Shown here: positions 56,583-64,000 of the stretch, in pieces | How the letters are laid out: each line of letters starts with the position of its first letter | Numbering within the stretch: the stretch's first letter is position 1 | Assembly: GCF_002287505.1 (NCBI RefSeq) | Contig: NZ_CP019688.1 | Coordinates: 1,538,674-1,602,673, forward strand | DNA: 64,000 nt | Direction of reading: 5' to 3' | From: Corynebacterium glaucum | GTDB taxonomy: Bacteria; Actinomycetota; Actinomycetes; Mycobacteriales; Mycobacteriaceae | Program-made: the position numbers and the translations under genes | The notes under the pieces: generated by a model | Databases searched by the model: none | Seen by the model: only the letters and a program-made list of their open reading frames with translations | Told to the model about the DNA's origin: nothing

Positions 56583-57488
56583 TTACTTCGCAGCCCCCAA
56601 CATATGCTGGCCCGCCGCCAGGTCTGCGTCAGGGATCGTCAGGATTTCGTTGCCGTCCTCAGTAATCACGATGGTGTGCTCGAACTGGGCAGTGTATTCG
56701 CCGTCTACATTCTGCACGGTCCAATCGTCGTCCCACACGGTGTGCTCCAGGCTGCCGAGGTTGATCATCGGTTCGATGGTCAGCGTCATACCCGGCTCCA
56801 GCACGTCGCGGTAAACATCCGAGTCGTAATGCAGCACGACGAGACCGTTGTGGAAGGTCGTGCCCACGCCGTGGCCTGTGTAATCGGTGACCACGTTGTA
56901 TCCGAAGCGTTTCGCGTAGGACTCGATCACGCGGCCAATCACGTTGATTTCTCGACCAGGTTTCGCCGCCTTGATGCCGCGCATCATCGCCTCGTACGTG
57001 CGATCCACCAAGAGGCGGTGCTCCTCGGCAATTTCCCCAGCGAAGAATGTCGCATTCGTGTCGCCGTGCACTCCGTTCTTGTACGCGGTGACGTCGATGT
57101 TGGCGATGTCGCCTTCCCGGATCTCGGTGGTGTCCGGGATCCCGTGGCACACAATCTCATTCAGGGAGATGCAGCTCGATTTCGGGTAACCCCGGTAGCC
57201 CAGCGTCGACGGGTACGCACCGTGATCAAGCAGATACTCGTGGATGATGCCGTCGACGTGATCCGTCGTCACGCCCGGTTTGATCTCCGCACCTCCGACC
57301 GCGAGGGCATTCGCCGCGATCTTGCTCGCCTCACGCATCGCTTCGATAGTTTCGGGGGTTTGAACAAACGGCTCCCCGACGTTTTCCTGCACCTCGTTCT
57401 TCCACGCGTATTCGGGCCGTTCAATCGACTTCGGCACGGTGCGGATCGGTGTCGGTTTGCCTGGGGTCAGCAGTCCACGTTGGTTCAT
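56583..57488 (-). CDS. map: Methionine aminopeptidase, type I
   Basis: A 301-residue enzyme removing the N-terminal Met from new proteins. Five metal ligands are visible: Asp in [20 protein letters not shown] (two Asp), His in [13 protein letters not shown], Glu in GMTLTIEPM and Glu in EDGNEI region. An N-terminal extension of about 40 residues rich in Pro ([21 protein letters not shown]) matches the actinobacterial type Ic MetAP, whose extension is thought to contact the ribosome. ATG 57488 has TAGCAT 7 nt upstream, so it is leaderless. It follows pbp on the same strand. Confidence 0.95.
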   Translation of the reverse strand: MNQRGLLTPGKPTPIRTVPKSIERPEYAWKNEVQENVGEPFVQTPETIEAMREASKIAANALAVGGAEIKPGVTTDHVDGIIHEYLLDHGAYPSTLGYRGYPKSSCISLNEIVCHGIPDTTEIREGDIANIDVTAYKNGVHGDTNATFFAGEIAEEHRLLVDRTYEAMMRGIKAAKPGREINVIGRVIESYAKRFGYNVVTDYTGHGVGTTFHNGLVVLHYDSDVYRDVLEPGMTLTIEPMINLGSLEHTVWDDDWTVQNVDGEYTAQFEHTIVITEDGNEILTIPDADLAAGQHMLGAAK

Positions 57489-57538
57489 GGGTGCAATGCT
57501 AGTCCCCCGATTTCCACTCACTCCGCGGGTGGGGCAGG

Positions 57539-59362
57539 CTACGGGTTTCGGGCGGCATCCAAGTTGCGCAGCATCGCATCGGTCAACTGCACCGCAATCC
57601 CCGATCCGCCGCCGCGCACCACCAAGGTCGCAAACGCGATGTCATCATCCGCGCGGTAACCCGTGAACCAGGCGTGCGAGCCGCCGGTGAACTCCGCCTC
57701 ACCGGTCTTGCCGCGAATGTCGCCCCCGGCGCTCATTCCGGCCGCGGTACCACCGGGCGCGGTCACAGACGCCATCAAGCGCTGCAGCTGCTCCACCGCT
57801 TCCCCGCTGAGCTGATCCACCTGCTCTGCAACCTCAGTGGTCTCACCGGCAATCAGGTACGGCACCGGCATCTGCCCATGCGCGGCAGTCGCGGACACCA
57901 AGGCCATACCGAAGGGACTCACCAGGTCGTAGCCCTGGCCGTAGCCCGCCTCCGTGCGCTCAAGCGGGGTCTCGCCCTCCGGGATGGAGCCGGTGATTGT
58001 TTCAAGGCCGGGGATGGTGAAATCCAGCCCGAGCCCGAACTGCTTGCCCACGTCCTGCAGCTCACCCGGCGCAAGGCGGGTCGACATATCAGCAAACGTC
58101 GTGTTGCAGGAGCGGGCGAACGCGGTTTCCAGCGGCACGCTACCTAGCCCGAAGCCCGCGTAGTTGGTCACCACACGGCCGTAAAGGTCCATCGTGCTCG
58201 GGCACGGCACGATGCTGTCCGGTGTGAGGTCTTGGCGCTCCAAGCCGGCGGCCGAGGTAATGATCTTGAACGTCGAGCCAGGCGGGTACTGCCCCATCGT
58301 CGCCAAGTTGCCGTCGCGGTCAGCCTCCGCAGTCTGCGCGATCGCGAGCACACCGCCAGTGGACGGGCGAATCGCTACGATCATTGCTTGCTGGCCGCCC
58401 ACCGCCGTGAGCGCTTCCTCCGCGGCCCGCTGCACCTGGTGGTCAAGGCTGATCTCAATCGCAGGTGAGGGCTCCGGGTCGGATCGCTTCACCTGCTCGT
58501 ATTCAGCACCATTTTCATTAACGACGGACACGCTCCACCCGGGCTCGCCCTCCAGGTCATCCCCAACGAGCTGGCCCACACGCGCCATGATGTCGGAAGC
58601 GAAGCTGGGATCGGCGTTCACCATGGCGGCTTCCTCGTTCAAGCGCACACCGGGAACCTCCCCGAGGGCGGACTCGAATTCGCCCTTTGCGGAGGCGGGG
58701 ATTACTGCCACGGAGTAGGTGTCGCTCGCGTTTTCCAGAGTGGGTGTCAGGTCTCCAGCGTCGCGCAGTGGCACGGTGGCGTCACTCTCGTGCGCGGCCG
58801 CGAGGGCGGACGCGATGCGCTGCGCGGTGTCCGGGGCGGAGCGCATCGCCGACGGCTCTACCAGCACGCGGTAGGCCACGCCCGGACGCAGCAGCTCAAC
58901 ACCGTCGGAAGACACCACACTCGCCTGACGGGCTTGAATCGCTCGCAGTTCGAGGTGCTGGTGCGCACCGAGTTTCGGGTGCATCACCGACGGCTGCCAG
59001 CGCGCGGTCCACTCCTCGCCTTCCTGGGTGAGCGTCATGGTGGCGTCGTAGGCGAACTCGCGCTCGCGCGGCAGCGTCCACGTCATCGTGTAGGTGGCGG
59101 TGGCCAGCGTGTCGTTCTGAGAGAGGTTGGTGAGCTCTGTGCTCAACGCCTCTGCTTGCAGCCCGCTCCAGGTCGTCTCGATGGAGGATTGCGCAGCCAA
59201 GGGGTCGTCGACAAGCGATGGAAGCTCCCCGAACTCGCGCGACGCGATTGCTTCAAGGACTGCCTCAGCCACCGGCTCGGCGGAATTGGGGCGCGGGGTG
59301 CAGCCGACGAGCCCTGCCGCAAGGAGCATTGTGCTTGCGAGCAGGGCGAAGAGACGGCGCAT
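57539..59362 (-). CDS. Lipoprotein penicillin-binding protein (class B transpeptidase with MecA_N-like domain)
   Basis: A 607-residue D,D-transpeptidase of peptidoglycan synthesis. Residues 1-21 are a lipoprotein signal (LLAAGLVGC). An NTF2-like MecA_N domain (about 28-135) and a dimerisation-like domain follow. The transpeptidase domain has the three active-site motifs: S363-T-F-K366, S418-C-N420 and K552-T-G554. Lipid anchoring and the MecA_N-type domain make it similar to low-affinity PBPs of Gram-positive bacteria and to C. glutamicum Pbp2-type proteins. ATG 59362 has a weak TACCTT 6 nt upstream. It lies between map and ispG on the same strand. Confidence 0.9.
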   Translation of the reverse strand: MRRLFALLASTMLLAAGLVGCTPRPNSAEPVAEAVLEAIASREFGELPSLVDDPLAAQSSIETTWSGLQAEALSTELTNLSQNDTLATATYTMTWTLPREREFAYDATMTLTQEGEEWTARWQPSVMHPKLGAHQHLELRAIQARQASVVSSDGVELLRPGVAYRVLVEPSAMRSAPDTAQRIASALAAAHESDATVPLRDAGDLTPTLENASDTYSVAVIPASAKGEFESALGEVPGVRLNEEAAMVNADPSFASDIMARVGQLVGDDLEGEPGWSVSVVNENGAEYEQVKRSDPEPSPAIEISLDHQVQRAAEEALTAVGGQQAMIVAIRPSTGGVLAIAQTAEADRDGNLATMGQYPPGSTFKIITSAAGLERQDLTPDSIVPCPSTMDLYGRVVTNYAGFGLGSVPLETAFARSCNTTFADMSTRLAPGELQDVGKQFGLGLDFTIPGLETITGSIPEGETPLERTEAGYGQGYDLVSPFGMALVSATAAHGQMPVPYLIAGETTEVAEQVDQLSGEAVEQLQRLMASVTAPGGTAAGMSAGGDIRGKTGEAEFTGGSHAWFTGYRADDDIAFATLVVRGGGSGIAVQLTDAMLRNLDAARNP

Positions 59363-59423
59363 GGGAAAAAGGTAACAGCACCGGCGGGCGAACCGGTGCT
59401 GTCTGAGAGGTGTCTATTCGCGT

Positions 59424-60587
59424 CTAGCGCGTAACCTTGACCTCTGCTTTCGCGCCAGAGATCTGCTCGAGGCCCTCCTCCTCGGCGATGCGGTTCGCGT
59501 GCGCGATCAGGGTCTCTACGATCTGGTCCTCCGGCACCGTCTCGACGACTTCGCCCTTGACAAAGATCTGGCCCTTGCCGTTGCCGGACGCGACACCGAG
59601 GTCCGCATCGCGAGCCTCGCCGGGACCGTTGACGACGCAGCCCATGACCGCGACTCGCAGCGGGAACTCCATACCATCCAGGCCCGCGGTGACCTCTTCG
59701 GCGAGCTTGTACACGTCCACCTGAGCGCGGCCGCACGACGGGCAGGAGACGATCTCGAGCTTGCGGGGACGCAGGTTGAGCGACTGCAGGATCTGATCGC
59801 CCACCTTGATCTCCTCGACCGGGTCAGCCGAGAGGGAGACGCGGATGGTGTCGCCGATACCTTCTGCGAGCAGCGCGCCGAAGGCCACCGAGGACTTGAT
59901 CGTGCCCATGAACTTCGGGCCGGCCTCGGTGACGCCGAGGTGGAGTGGGTAGTCGGTGACCTCGGCGAGCTGGCGGTACGCCTCGACCATCAGCACCGGA
60001 TCGGAGTGCTTTACTGAGATCGCGATGTCGCCGTAGCCGTGCTCCTCGAACAGGCCGGCCTCGTAGATCGCGGACTCAACCAGTGCCTCCGGGGTGGCCT
60101 TACCGTACTTTTGCAGCAGGCGCGGGTCCAAGGAACCGCCGTTGACGCCGATGCGGATCGGAATGTTCGCATCCCCTGCCGCCTTCGCGACTTCCTTGAC
60201 GCGGCCGTCGAACTCCTTGATGTTGCCGGGGTTCACACGCACCGCGGCGCAGCCGGCGTCGATCGCCGCGAAGATGTACTTCGGCTGAAAGTGGATGTCC
60301 GCGATCACCGGAATCGGGCTCTTCGCGGCAATCGCCGGGAGGGCCTCCGCGTCGACCGTCTTCGGGCACGCGACGCGCACAATGTCGCAGCCGGCGGTAG
60401 CCAGCTGGGCAATCTGCTGCAGCGTGGCGTTGATGTCGTGCGTCTTGGTGGTGGTCATGGACTGCACGGTGATCGGGTAATCCGAACCAACCCCCACGTC
60501 GCCGACCATGAGCTGGCGGGTCTTGCGCCGAGGCGCCAGCGTCGGCGGCGGGCCTTCAGGAATGCCTAATCCGATGGGGAGATTCAT
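59424..60587 (-). CDS. ispG: 4-hydroxy-3-methylbut-2-en-1-yl diphosphate synthase
   Basis: A 387-residue iron-sulfur enzyme of the non-mevalonate isoprenoid pathway (GcpE), turning MEcPP into HMBPP. The TIM-barrel start [19 protein letters not shown] and the cluster Cys motif [12 protein letters not shown] with a later [10 protein letters not shown] are intact. ATG 60587 has TAAGGT 7 nt upstream, so it is leaderless. It stands in the conserved order ispG-rseP-dxr on the minus strand, with another enzyme of the same pathway (dxr) two genes upstream. Confidence 0.97.
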   Translation of the reverse strand: MNLPIGLGIPEGPPPTLAPRRKTRQLMVGDVGVGSDYPITVQSMTTTKTHDINATLQQIAQLATAGCDIVRVACPKTVDAEALPAIAAKSPIPVIADIHFQPKYIFAAIDAGCAAVRVNPGNIKEFDGRVKEVAKAAGDANIPIRIGVNGGSLDPRLLQKYGKATPEALVESAIYEAGLFEEHGYGDIAISVKHSDPVLMVEAYRQLAEVTDYPLHLGVTEAGPKFMGTIKSSVAFGALLAEGIGDTIRVSLSADPVEEIKVGDQILQSLNLRPRKLEIVSCPSCGRAQVDVYKLAEEVTAGLDGMEFPLRVAVMGCVVNGPGEARDADLGVASGNGKGQIFVKGEVVETVPEDQIVETLIAHANRIAEEEGLEQISGAKAEVKVTR

Positions 60588-60616
60588 GGGGCCTACCTTA
60601 GCACCGGAAGCGTGCC

Positions 60617-61825
60617 TTACCCGAAGAGCCGGACCGGGTTGATCACGTCCGCGACCATCACAAACACGCCGACGCCAAGGAGCAGAATCGCCATGGTGTA
60701 CGTCAGCGGCATGAGCTTGCGGTAGTCCACGGGCGCGCCCGGCGGCAGGCCTCGCAGACGGCGGACGAATTCGCGGATCTTCTCGTAGAGGATCACCGCG
60801 ATGTGCCCGCCGTCGAGCGGTGGCAGCGGTACCAGGTTGAACAGCGCAAGGAAGAAGTTCATGCTGGCCAGCATCATGAAGAACACCGGCCAAGCCTGCC
60901 GCTCCACCAGCTCGCCACCAGCCCGCGAGGCGCCGATCACGCTCACCGGGCCTTCGATGTCGCGCTCCGCACCAAAGATGGATGCGACCACGCCCGGAAT
61001 CTTCGACGGGAAGGAGATGATGCCCTGCACTGTTGCTCCGAGCATCTCGCCGGTGAACTTCGCTGTTGCGGGCACCGCCTCAAGCGGGCCGAACTGCTTC
61101 ACCGGATCCTTGACTGGCGCCGCAGCTACGCCGATCGCGCCCGCTTCGATCACCTCGCCGGTCTGCAGGTTGATTCGGGTTACGGGATCGACCTCGACGT
61201 TGGCGGTGCTCACTGCGCCGTCGCGCTCGTAAGCGATCTCGACTGTTTCCCCGGGATGGGCAAAGACGTAATCGCGTACCTCGTAGAACTGCTCGACTTC
61301 TCGGCCGTCAACGGCAAGGATCACGTCCCCTGCGCGCAGTCCGGCACGCTCCGCGGGTCCAGGGCCTGAGCAGTCGGCGAGCGTCTCTCGGTCGATCTGG
61401 TCCGAGGTGCAGGTCAGCTCCCCCACCCGCGGCGAGTAGTCGGCGTCAGGGTTCGGGATGCCCGAGAGCACCGCGACAAGGTAGAGCGTGACCACGCCGA
61501 TGAGCAGGTTCATCACAATGCCGCCGATCATCACGGCAATGCGCTGCCACGCGGGCTTATGCATCATCGCGTGCGGCGCCTCTTCCGGCGTCACCGGATC
61601 CATCGCCGTCATGCCGGCGATCTCGCAATAGCCGCCGAACGGAAGCGCCGCGATGCCGTATTCAGTGTGGCCCTTGGTGGTGGACCACACCTTCGGGCCG
61701 AACCCGATGAAATACCGCCGCACCCGCATGCCGAACGCACGCGCGGTGAACATGTGCCCCGCCTCGTGCAGCGCGACGGAGGCCGCGATGCCGAGCGCAA
61801 AAAGAATGATGCCGAGCGCTCCCAC
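60617..61825 (-). CDS. rseP: Site-2 intramembrane metalloprotease, RseP/Rip1 family
   Basis: A 402-residue membrane protease. The zinc site H20-E-A-G-H24 is in the first membrane helix and the C-terminal partner motif [14 protein letters not shown] lies near residue 335. A PDZ domain sits between ([24 protein letters not shown]). The mycobacterial orthologue Rip1 cleaves anti-sigma factors and cell-wall regulatory proteins, and similar roles may hold here. It overlaps neither neighbour: 2 bp separate it from the dxr stop, so they are coupled. Confidence 0.95.
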   Translation of the reverse strand: MGALGIILFALGIAASVALHEAGHMFTARAFGMRVRRYFIGFGPKVWSTTKGHTEYGIAALPFGGYCEIAGMTAMDPVTPEEAPHAMMHKPAWQRIAVMIGGIVMNLLIGVVTLYLVAVLSGIPNPDADYSPRVGELTCTSDQIDRETLADCSGPGPAERAGLRAGDVILAVDGREVEQFYEVRDYVFAHPGETVEIAYERDGAVSTANVEVDPVTRINLQTGEVIEAGAIGVAAAPVKDPVKQFGPLEAVPATAKFTGEMLGATVQGIISFPSKIPGVVASIFGAERDIEGPVSVIGASRAGGELVERQAWPVFFMMLASMNFFLALFNLVPLPPLDGGHIAVILYEKIREFVRRLRGLPPGAPVDYRKLMPLTYTMAILLLGVGVFVMVADVINPVRLFG

Positions 61826-61827
61826 GG

Positions 61828-63003
61828 TTAGCGCCCAGCCTCGATGCGCTCAATCACCTCGGCCGCAGCCTCGCGCGCTCTGCCGTCCACAGCCAGGATC
61901 TCCTCGACACTGCCGGGCACGCGGGCGTACTCCCCCGCCGCCCCGACGACCTCTGCAATCACATCCACAATCTCCGGGAACCTGATCCGCTCAGCGAAGA
62001 ACGCGTCGACGGCGACCTCGTTCGCCGCGTTGTAAATCGCCGGGTACGGATCGCCCTGCTTCACCGCGCTGCGCGCAAGCTCCACGGCCGGAAATGCCTC
62101 GTTGTCCACCGGTTCAAACGTCCATGAAAACGCCTCAGAGAAATCCAGCGCAGGCTGCGCACCGTTCACCCGACCAGGCCAAGCGAGCGCGTGCGCAATC
62201 GGCATCTTCATCGACGGCGGCGAGGCCTGCGCAATCGACGCCCCATCCACAAACGTCACCATCGAGTGGATGACGGACTGGGGGTGCACGGTGACGTCGA
62301 TAATGTCCGGGTCGATATCGAACAGCAGCGCGGCCTCGATGAGCTCCAACCCCTTGTTCACCATCGTCGCGGAGTTGATGGTGTTCATCCGCCCCATCGA
62401 CCAGGTCGGATGCGTCACCGCCTGCGCCGGAGTCACCTCCATCATCTCCTCGCGGCTCCAGCGCCGAAACGGCCCGCCGGAAGCGGTCAGCACAAACCTC
62501 GCTACTTCCTCAGCTCGCCCAGCTCGCAGGCACTGGGCCATCGCGGAATGTTCGGAATCCACCGGCACCAGCTGGTCGGGCTGAGCTTGCTTGACGACGA
62601 AGCGTCCACCCGCCACCAGTGATTCCTTATTCGCCAGCGCGAGGACGGAACCTGCGTCCAGGGTCGCGATGGTTGAGCTCAAGCCGGCAGCACCCACCAG
62701 CGCATTGAGCACCACGTCGGCAGGGTGAGCCTCGATCAGCTGACGCGCGGCGTCCTCGCCTGAGATCACCTCGCCACCGAGAGCCTCAGCGACCTGCTTT
62801 GCGGCATCGCTGCGCGACACTGCCACCTGATCCGGACGCAGATTGAACTCCCGGGCTTGGGCGATGATCGCGTCCGGATCGCTGCCGGCCGCAGCGATCC
62901 CGGCGACCACGAATGCCTCGCGATTAGCTCCGATGACCTCAAACGCCTGCGTGCCGATGGAGCCCGTGGAACCCAAAATGAGAACTGTTTTCACGCCGTT
63001 CAT
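61828..63003 (-). CDS. dxr: 1-deoxy-D-xylulose 5-phosphate reductoisomerase
   Basis: A 391-residue NADPH- and metal-dependent enzyme making 2-C-methyl-D-erythritol 4-phosphate, the first committed step of the MEP isoprenoid pathway and the target of fosmidomycin. NADPH site [15 protein letters not shown] at the N-terminus; substrate/metal blocks [28 protein letters not shown] and [26 protein letters not shown] 63003 was chosen ([17 protein letters not shown]). It begins the dxr-rseP-ispG order. Confidence 0.97.
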   Translation of the reverse strand: MNGVKTVLILGSTGSIGTQAFEVIGANREAFVVAGIAAAGSDPDAIIAQAREFNLRPDQVAVSRSDAAKQVAEALGGEVISGEDAARQLIEAHPADVVLNALVGAAGLSSTIATLDAGSVLALANKESLVAGGRFVVKQAQPDQLVPVDSEHSAMAQCLRAGRAEEVARFVLTASGGPFRRWSREEMMEVTPAQAVTHPTWSMGRMNTINSATMVNKGLELIEAALLFDIDPDIIDVTVHPQSVIHSMVTFVDGASIAQASPPSMKMPIAHALAWPGRVNGAQPALDFSEAFSWTFEPVDNEAFPAVELARSAVKQGDPYPAIYNAANEVAVDAFFAERIRFPEIVDVIAEVVGAAGEYARVPGSVEEILAVDGRAREAAAEVIERIEAGR

Positions 63004-63120
63004 TGTGGCACGCTTTCGCGGCGGTAAAACTTTCGGTGGTTTAGGGGGTATTCGTTGCCATACGTCGCCGTGGGTGTGAGACAATGGCGCCAATACTGTT
63101 CAGATAAAGGAGAGATGGCA

Positions 63121-63654
63121 GTGGCCCACCACGACAACACCCGTCAGCCGCAGGTCTACAACGGCGTTTCTGAAGCAGATGTGCCTTCCGCGCGCTTCGG
63201 TTGGAGCGAGATGGGTCGCGGCGCAGTGCAGGCTGCGGGCTGGATCTCCGTGCTGGTGCTCGTTGCCTACAACTTCGGCAACCACCAGGGCCACGTTGAG
63301 ACCGTCTGGCTCATCTCCTTGGCTGTCCTGATGGCGCTTGGCCTGCTCATTCACGCGACCCAGCCGAAGCTGAACCAGGTTCGCACCGTCACTGCCCACA
63401 ACAAGCCGATCGGCCACCAGGAGCCGGACTGGGCATACGACCAGAAGACCCTCTCCGGTGTCTACGAGAACCTCGACGAGCGCCAGCTGCGCGCGCTGAA
63501 CATCGACCCGTCCCGTATCGCTCACCTGCGCACCGGCTCCGCACAGCAGGGCGTTGCTGGGCAGCAGCGCACGCTCGCGGGCGCACCGGTCCACGAGACC
63601 GAACAGGTTGAGGTCGTCCGCGTCGAGCCTCGCGAGCGCGCCACCCGCCGCTAG
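63121..63654 (+). CDS. DUF2631-type membrane protein
   Basis: A 177-residue protein with two membrane helices (AVQAAGWISVLVLVAYNF and TVWLISLAVLMALGLLI) and a long polar C-terminal tail, a layout and N-terminal core of the DUF2631 family that is found next to dxr in mycobacteria and corynebacteria. Function is unknown. GTG 63121 was chosen because AAGGAG lies 8 nt upstream. With the ATG two codons earlier the spacing would be only 2 nt. The C-terminal part (NIDPSRIAHLRTG, then a Gln/Arg-rich stretch) is soluble. It converges with rlmN. Confidence 0.8.
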   Translation: MAHHDNTRQPQVYNGVSEADVPSARFGWSEMGRGAVQAAGWISVLVLVAYNFGNHQGHVETVWLISLAVLMALGLLIHATQPKLNQVRTVTAHNKPIGHQEPDWAYDQKTLSGVYENLDERQLRALNIDPSRIAHLRTGSAQQGVAGQQRTLAGAPVHETEQVEVVRVEPRERATRR

Positions 63655-63675
63655 CCGCTCAGCGCCGAAACGCTT

Positions 63676-63710
63676 AAGGCCCGGATCCCCGTTGTTGGGG
63701 ACCGGGCCTT
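63676..63710. terminator. Hairpin between DUF2631 gene and rlmN
   Basis: AAGGCCCGG-AT-CCCC (63676-63690) pairs with GGGG-A-CCGGGCCTT (63697-63710), a long, almost perfect stem with AAGG/CCTT ends. No long T-tract. It can serve both convergent genes. Confidence 0.75.
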
Positions 63711-63730
63711 CGTCGTCAAGCGAAAAACTC

Positions 63731-64000
63731 TTATCCTGCCTTCTCGTCAGCGGCGAGCTGGCCGCAAGCCGCTGCGATCTCCTGGCCCTTCGTGTCGCGG
63801 ACGGTGCAGGTCACGCCCTGCGCAATGACGCGGCGGACGAACTCGTCCTGGCGCGCCTTAGGCGAAGCATCCCACTTTGAACCCGGCGTGGGGTTGAGCG
63901 GGATCAGGTTGACGTGCACCTTTGAACCGAGCGCCTGGTGGAGCTTCTTGCCCAGCATGTCCGCGCGGAAGTCGTGGTCGTTGATGTCGCGAATCAGCGC
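63731..64000 (-). CDS. rlmN: C-terminal end of RlmN, 23S rRNA/tRNA adenine-C2 methyltransferase (5' part outside window)
   Basis: The visible C-terminal part (about 89 codons) has the radical-SAM methyltransferase end: [26 protein letters not shown], then [34 protein letters not shown], with the conserved acceptor Cys in AAACGQL. The enzyme adds a C2 methyl to A2503 of 23S rRNA and A37 of some tRNAs. The gene runs off the end of the window. A degenerate copy of the rnj/rpsO 3' repeat (CGTCAAGCGAAAAACTC) directly abuts its stop codon. Confidence 0.9.
   Translation of the reverse strand, partial: ALIRDINDHDFRADMLGKKLHQALGSKVHVNLIPLNPTPGSKWDASPKARQDEFVRRVIAQGVTCTVRDTKGQEIAAACGQLAADEKAG

Overview
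The window looks like chromosomal DNA of a Corynebacterium-type high-GC actinobacterium. The evidence is family content and gene order: mycothione reductase, malate:quinone oxidoreductase, an actinobacterial PptT, DapA/DapB/ThyX/RNase J next to FtsK, a rimP-nusA-ylxR-infB-rbfA operon, map-pbp-ispG-rseP-dxr, and a Spa-type pilus. The species cannot be determined. Both ends cut genes: a surface protein at the left and rlmN at the right. No rRNA, tRNA, CRISPR array, insertion sequence or prophage was recognised.

Layout. 1-5.3 kb (+): end of a Spa-type pilus locus, with an LAETG surface protein tail, a von Willebrand A tip pilin (LPKTG) and a major shaft pilin whose sorting signal reads LPQVG instead of LPxTG. 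Any sortase lies outside the window. 5.3-14.5 kb (-): DJ-1/PfpI protein, ftsK, a mycothiol-dependent-enzyme-like protein, rnj, dapA, thyX, dapB. 14.5-25.9 kb: accessory block placed between dapB and pnp, which are close neighbours in C. glutamicum as I remember it. It holds an AMIN-like lipoprotein, a minimal flavoprotein, two MpaB-type (DUF2236) oxygenases, an exported DUF6230/DUF6114 pair, a succinic-semialdehyde-type dehydrogenase, and a four-gene group with a cysteine-rich HTH regulator, a membrane-anchored type-1 copper protein and two related polytopic membrane proteins. 25.9-41.1 kb: pnp, rpsO, nucleoside hydrolase, ribF, truB, pptT, metallophosphoesterase, MATE exporter, DHH phosphoesterase, rbfA, infB, ylxR, nusA, rimP. 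41.1-52.9 kb: DUF4439 lipoprotein, proS, yaaA, an AAA+ ATPase preceded by six 8-bp repeats, DUF1648 protein, membrane-anchored nuclease, sirtuin, a YoeB/YefM toxin-antitoxin pair, a methyltransferase, SUMT, selO, mqo. 53-64 kb: alpha/beta hydrolase, mycothione reductase, two tandem small exported membrane proteins, map, a lipoprotein PBP, ispG, rseP, dxr, a DUF2631-type protein and rlmN.

How it works together: the minus-strand core is translation (rimP to rbfA, rpsO, pnp, proS, map, truB, rlmN), isoprenoid synthesis (ispG, dxr), lysine/cell-wall precursors (dapA, dapB, pbp) and RNA turnover (rnj, pnp). The accessory block looks oxidative: flavin, MpaB-type haem oxygenases, aldehyde dehydrogenase and copper redox proteins.

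Patterns not explained by genes: (i) a 10-mer, GTCGATAAGC, found 8 times perfectly in 64 kb on both strands and in different reading frames, once or twice forcing the rare ATA codon, with a 19-bp extended identical copy beside the stop codons of rnj and rpsO; (ii) two blocks of three ATTTATCR repeats over the promoter of an AAA+ ATPase; (iii) many start codons with a TANNNT box 6-8 nt upstream (leaderless), including divergent gene pairs separated by only 24-31 bp.
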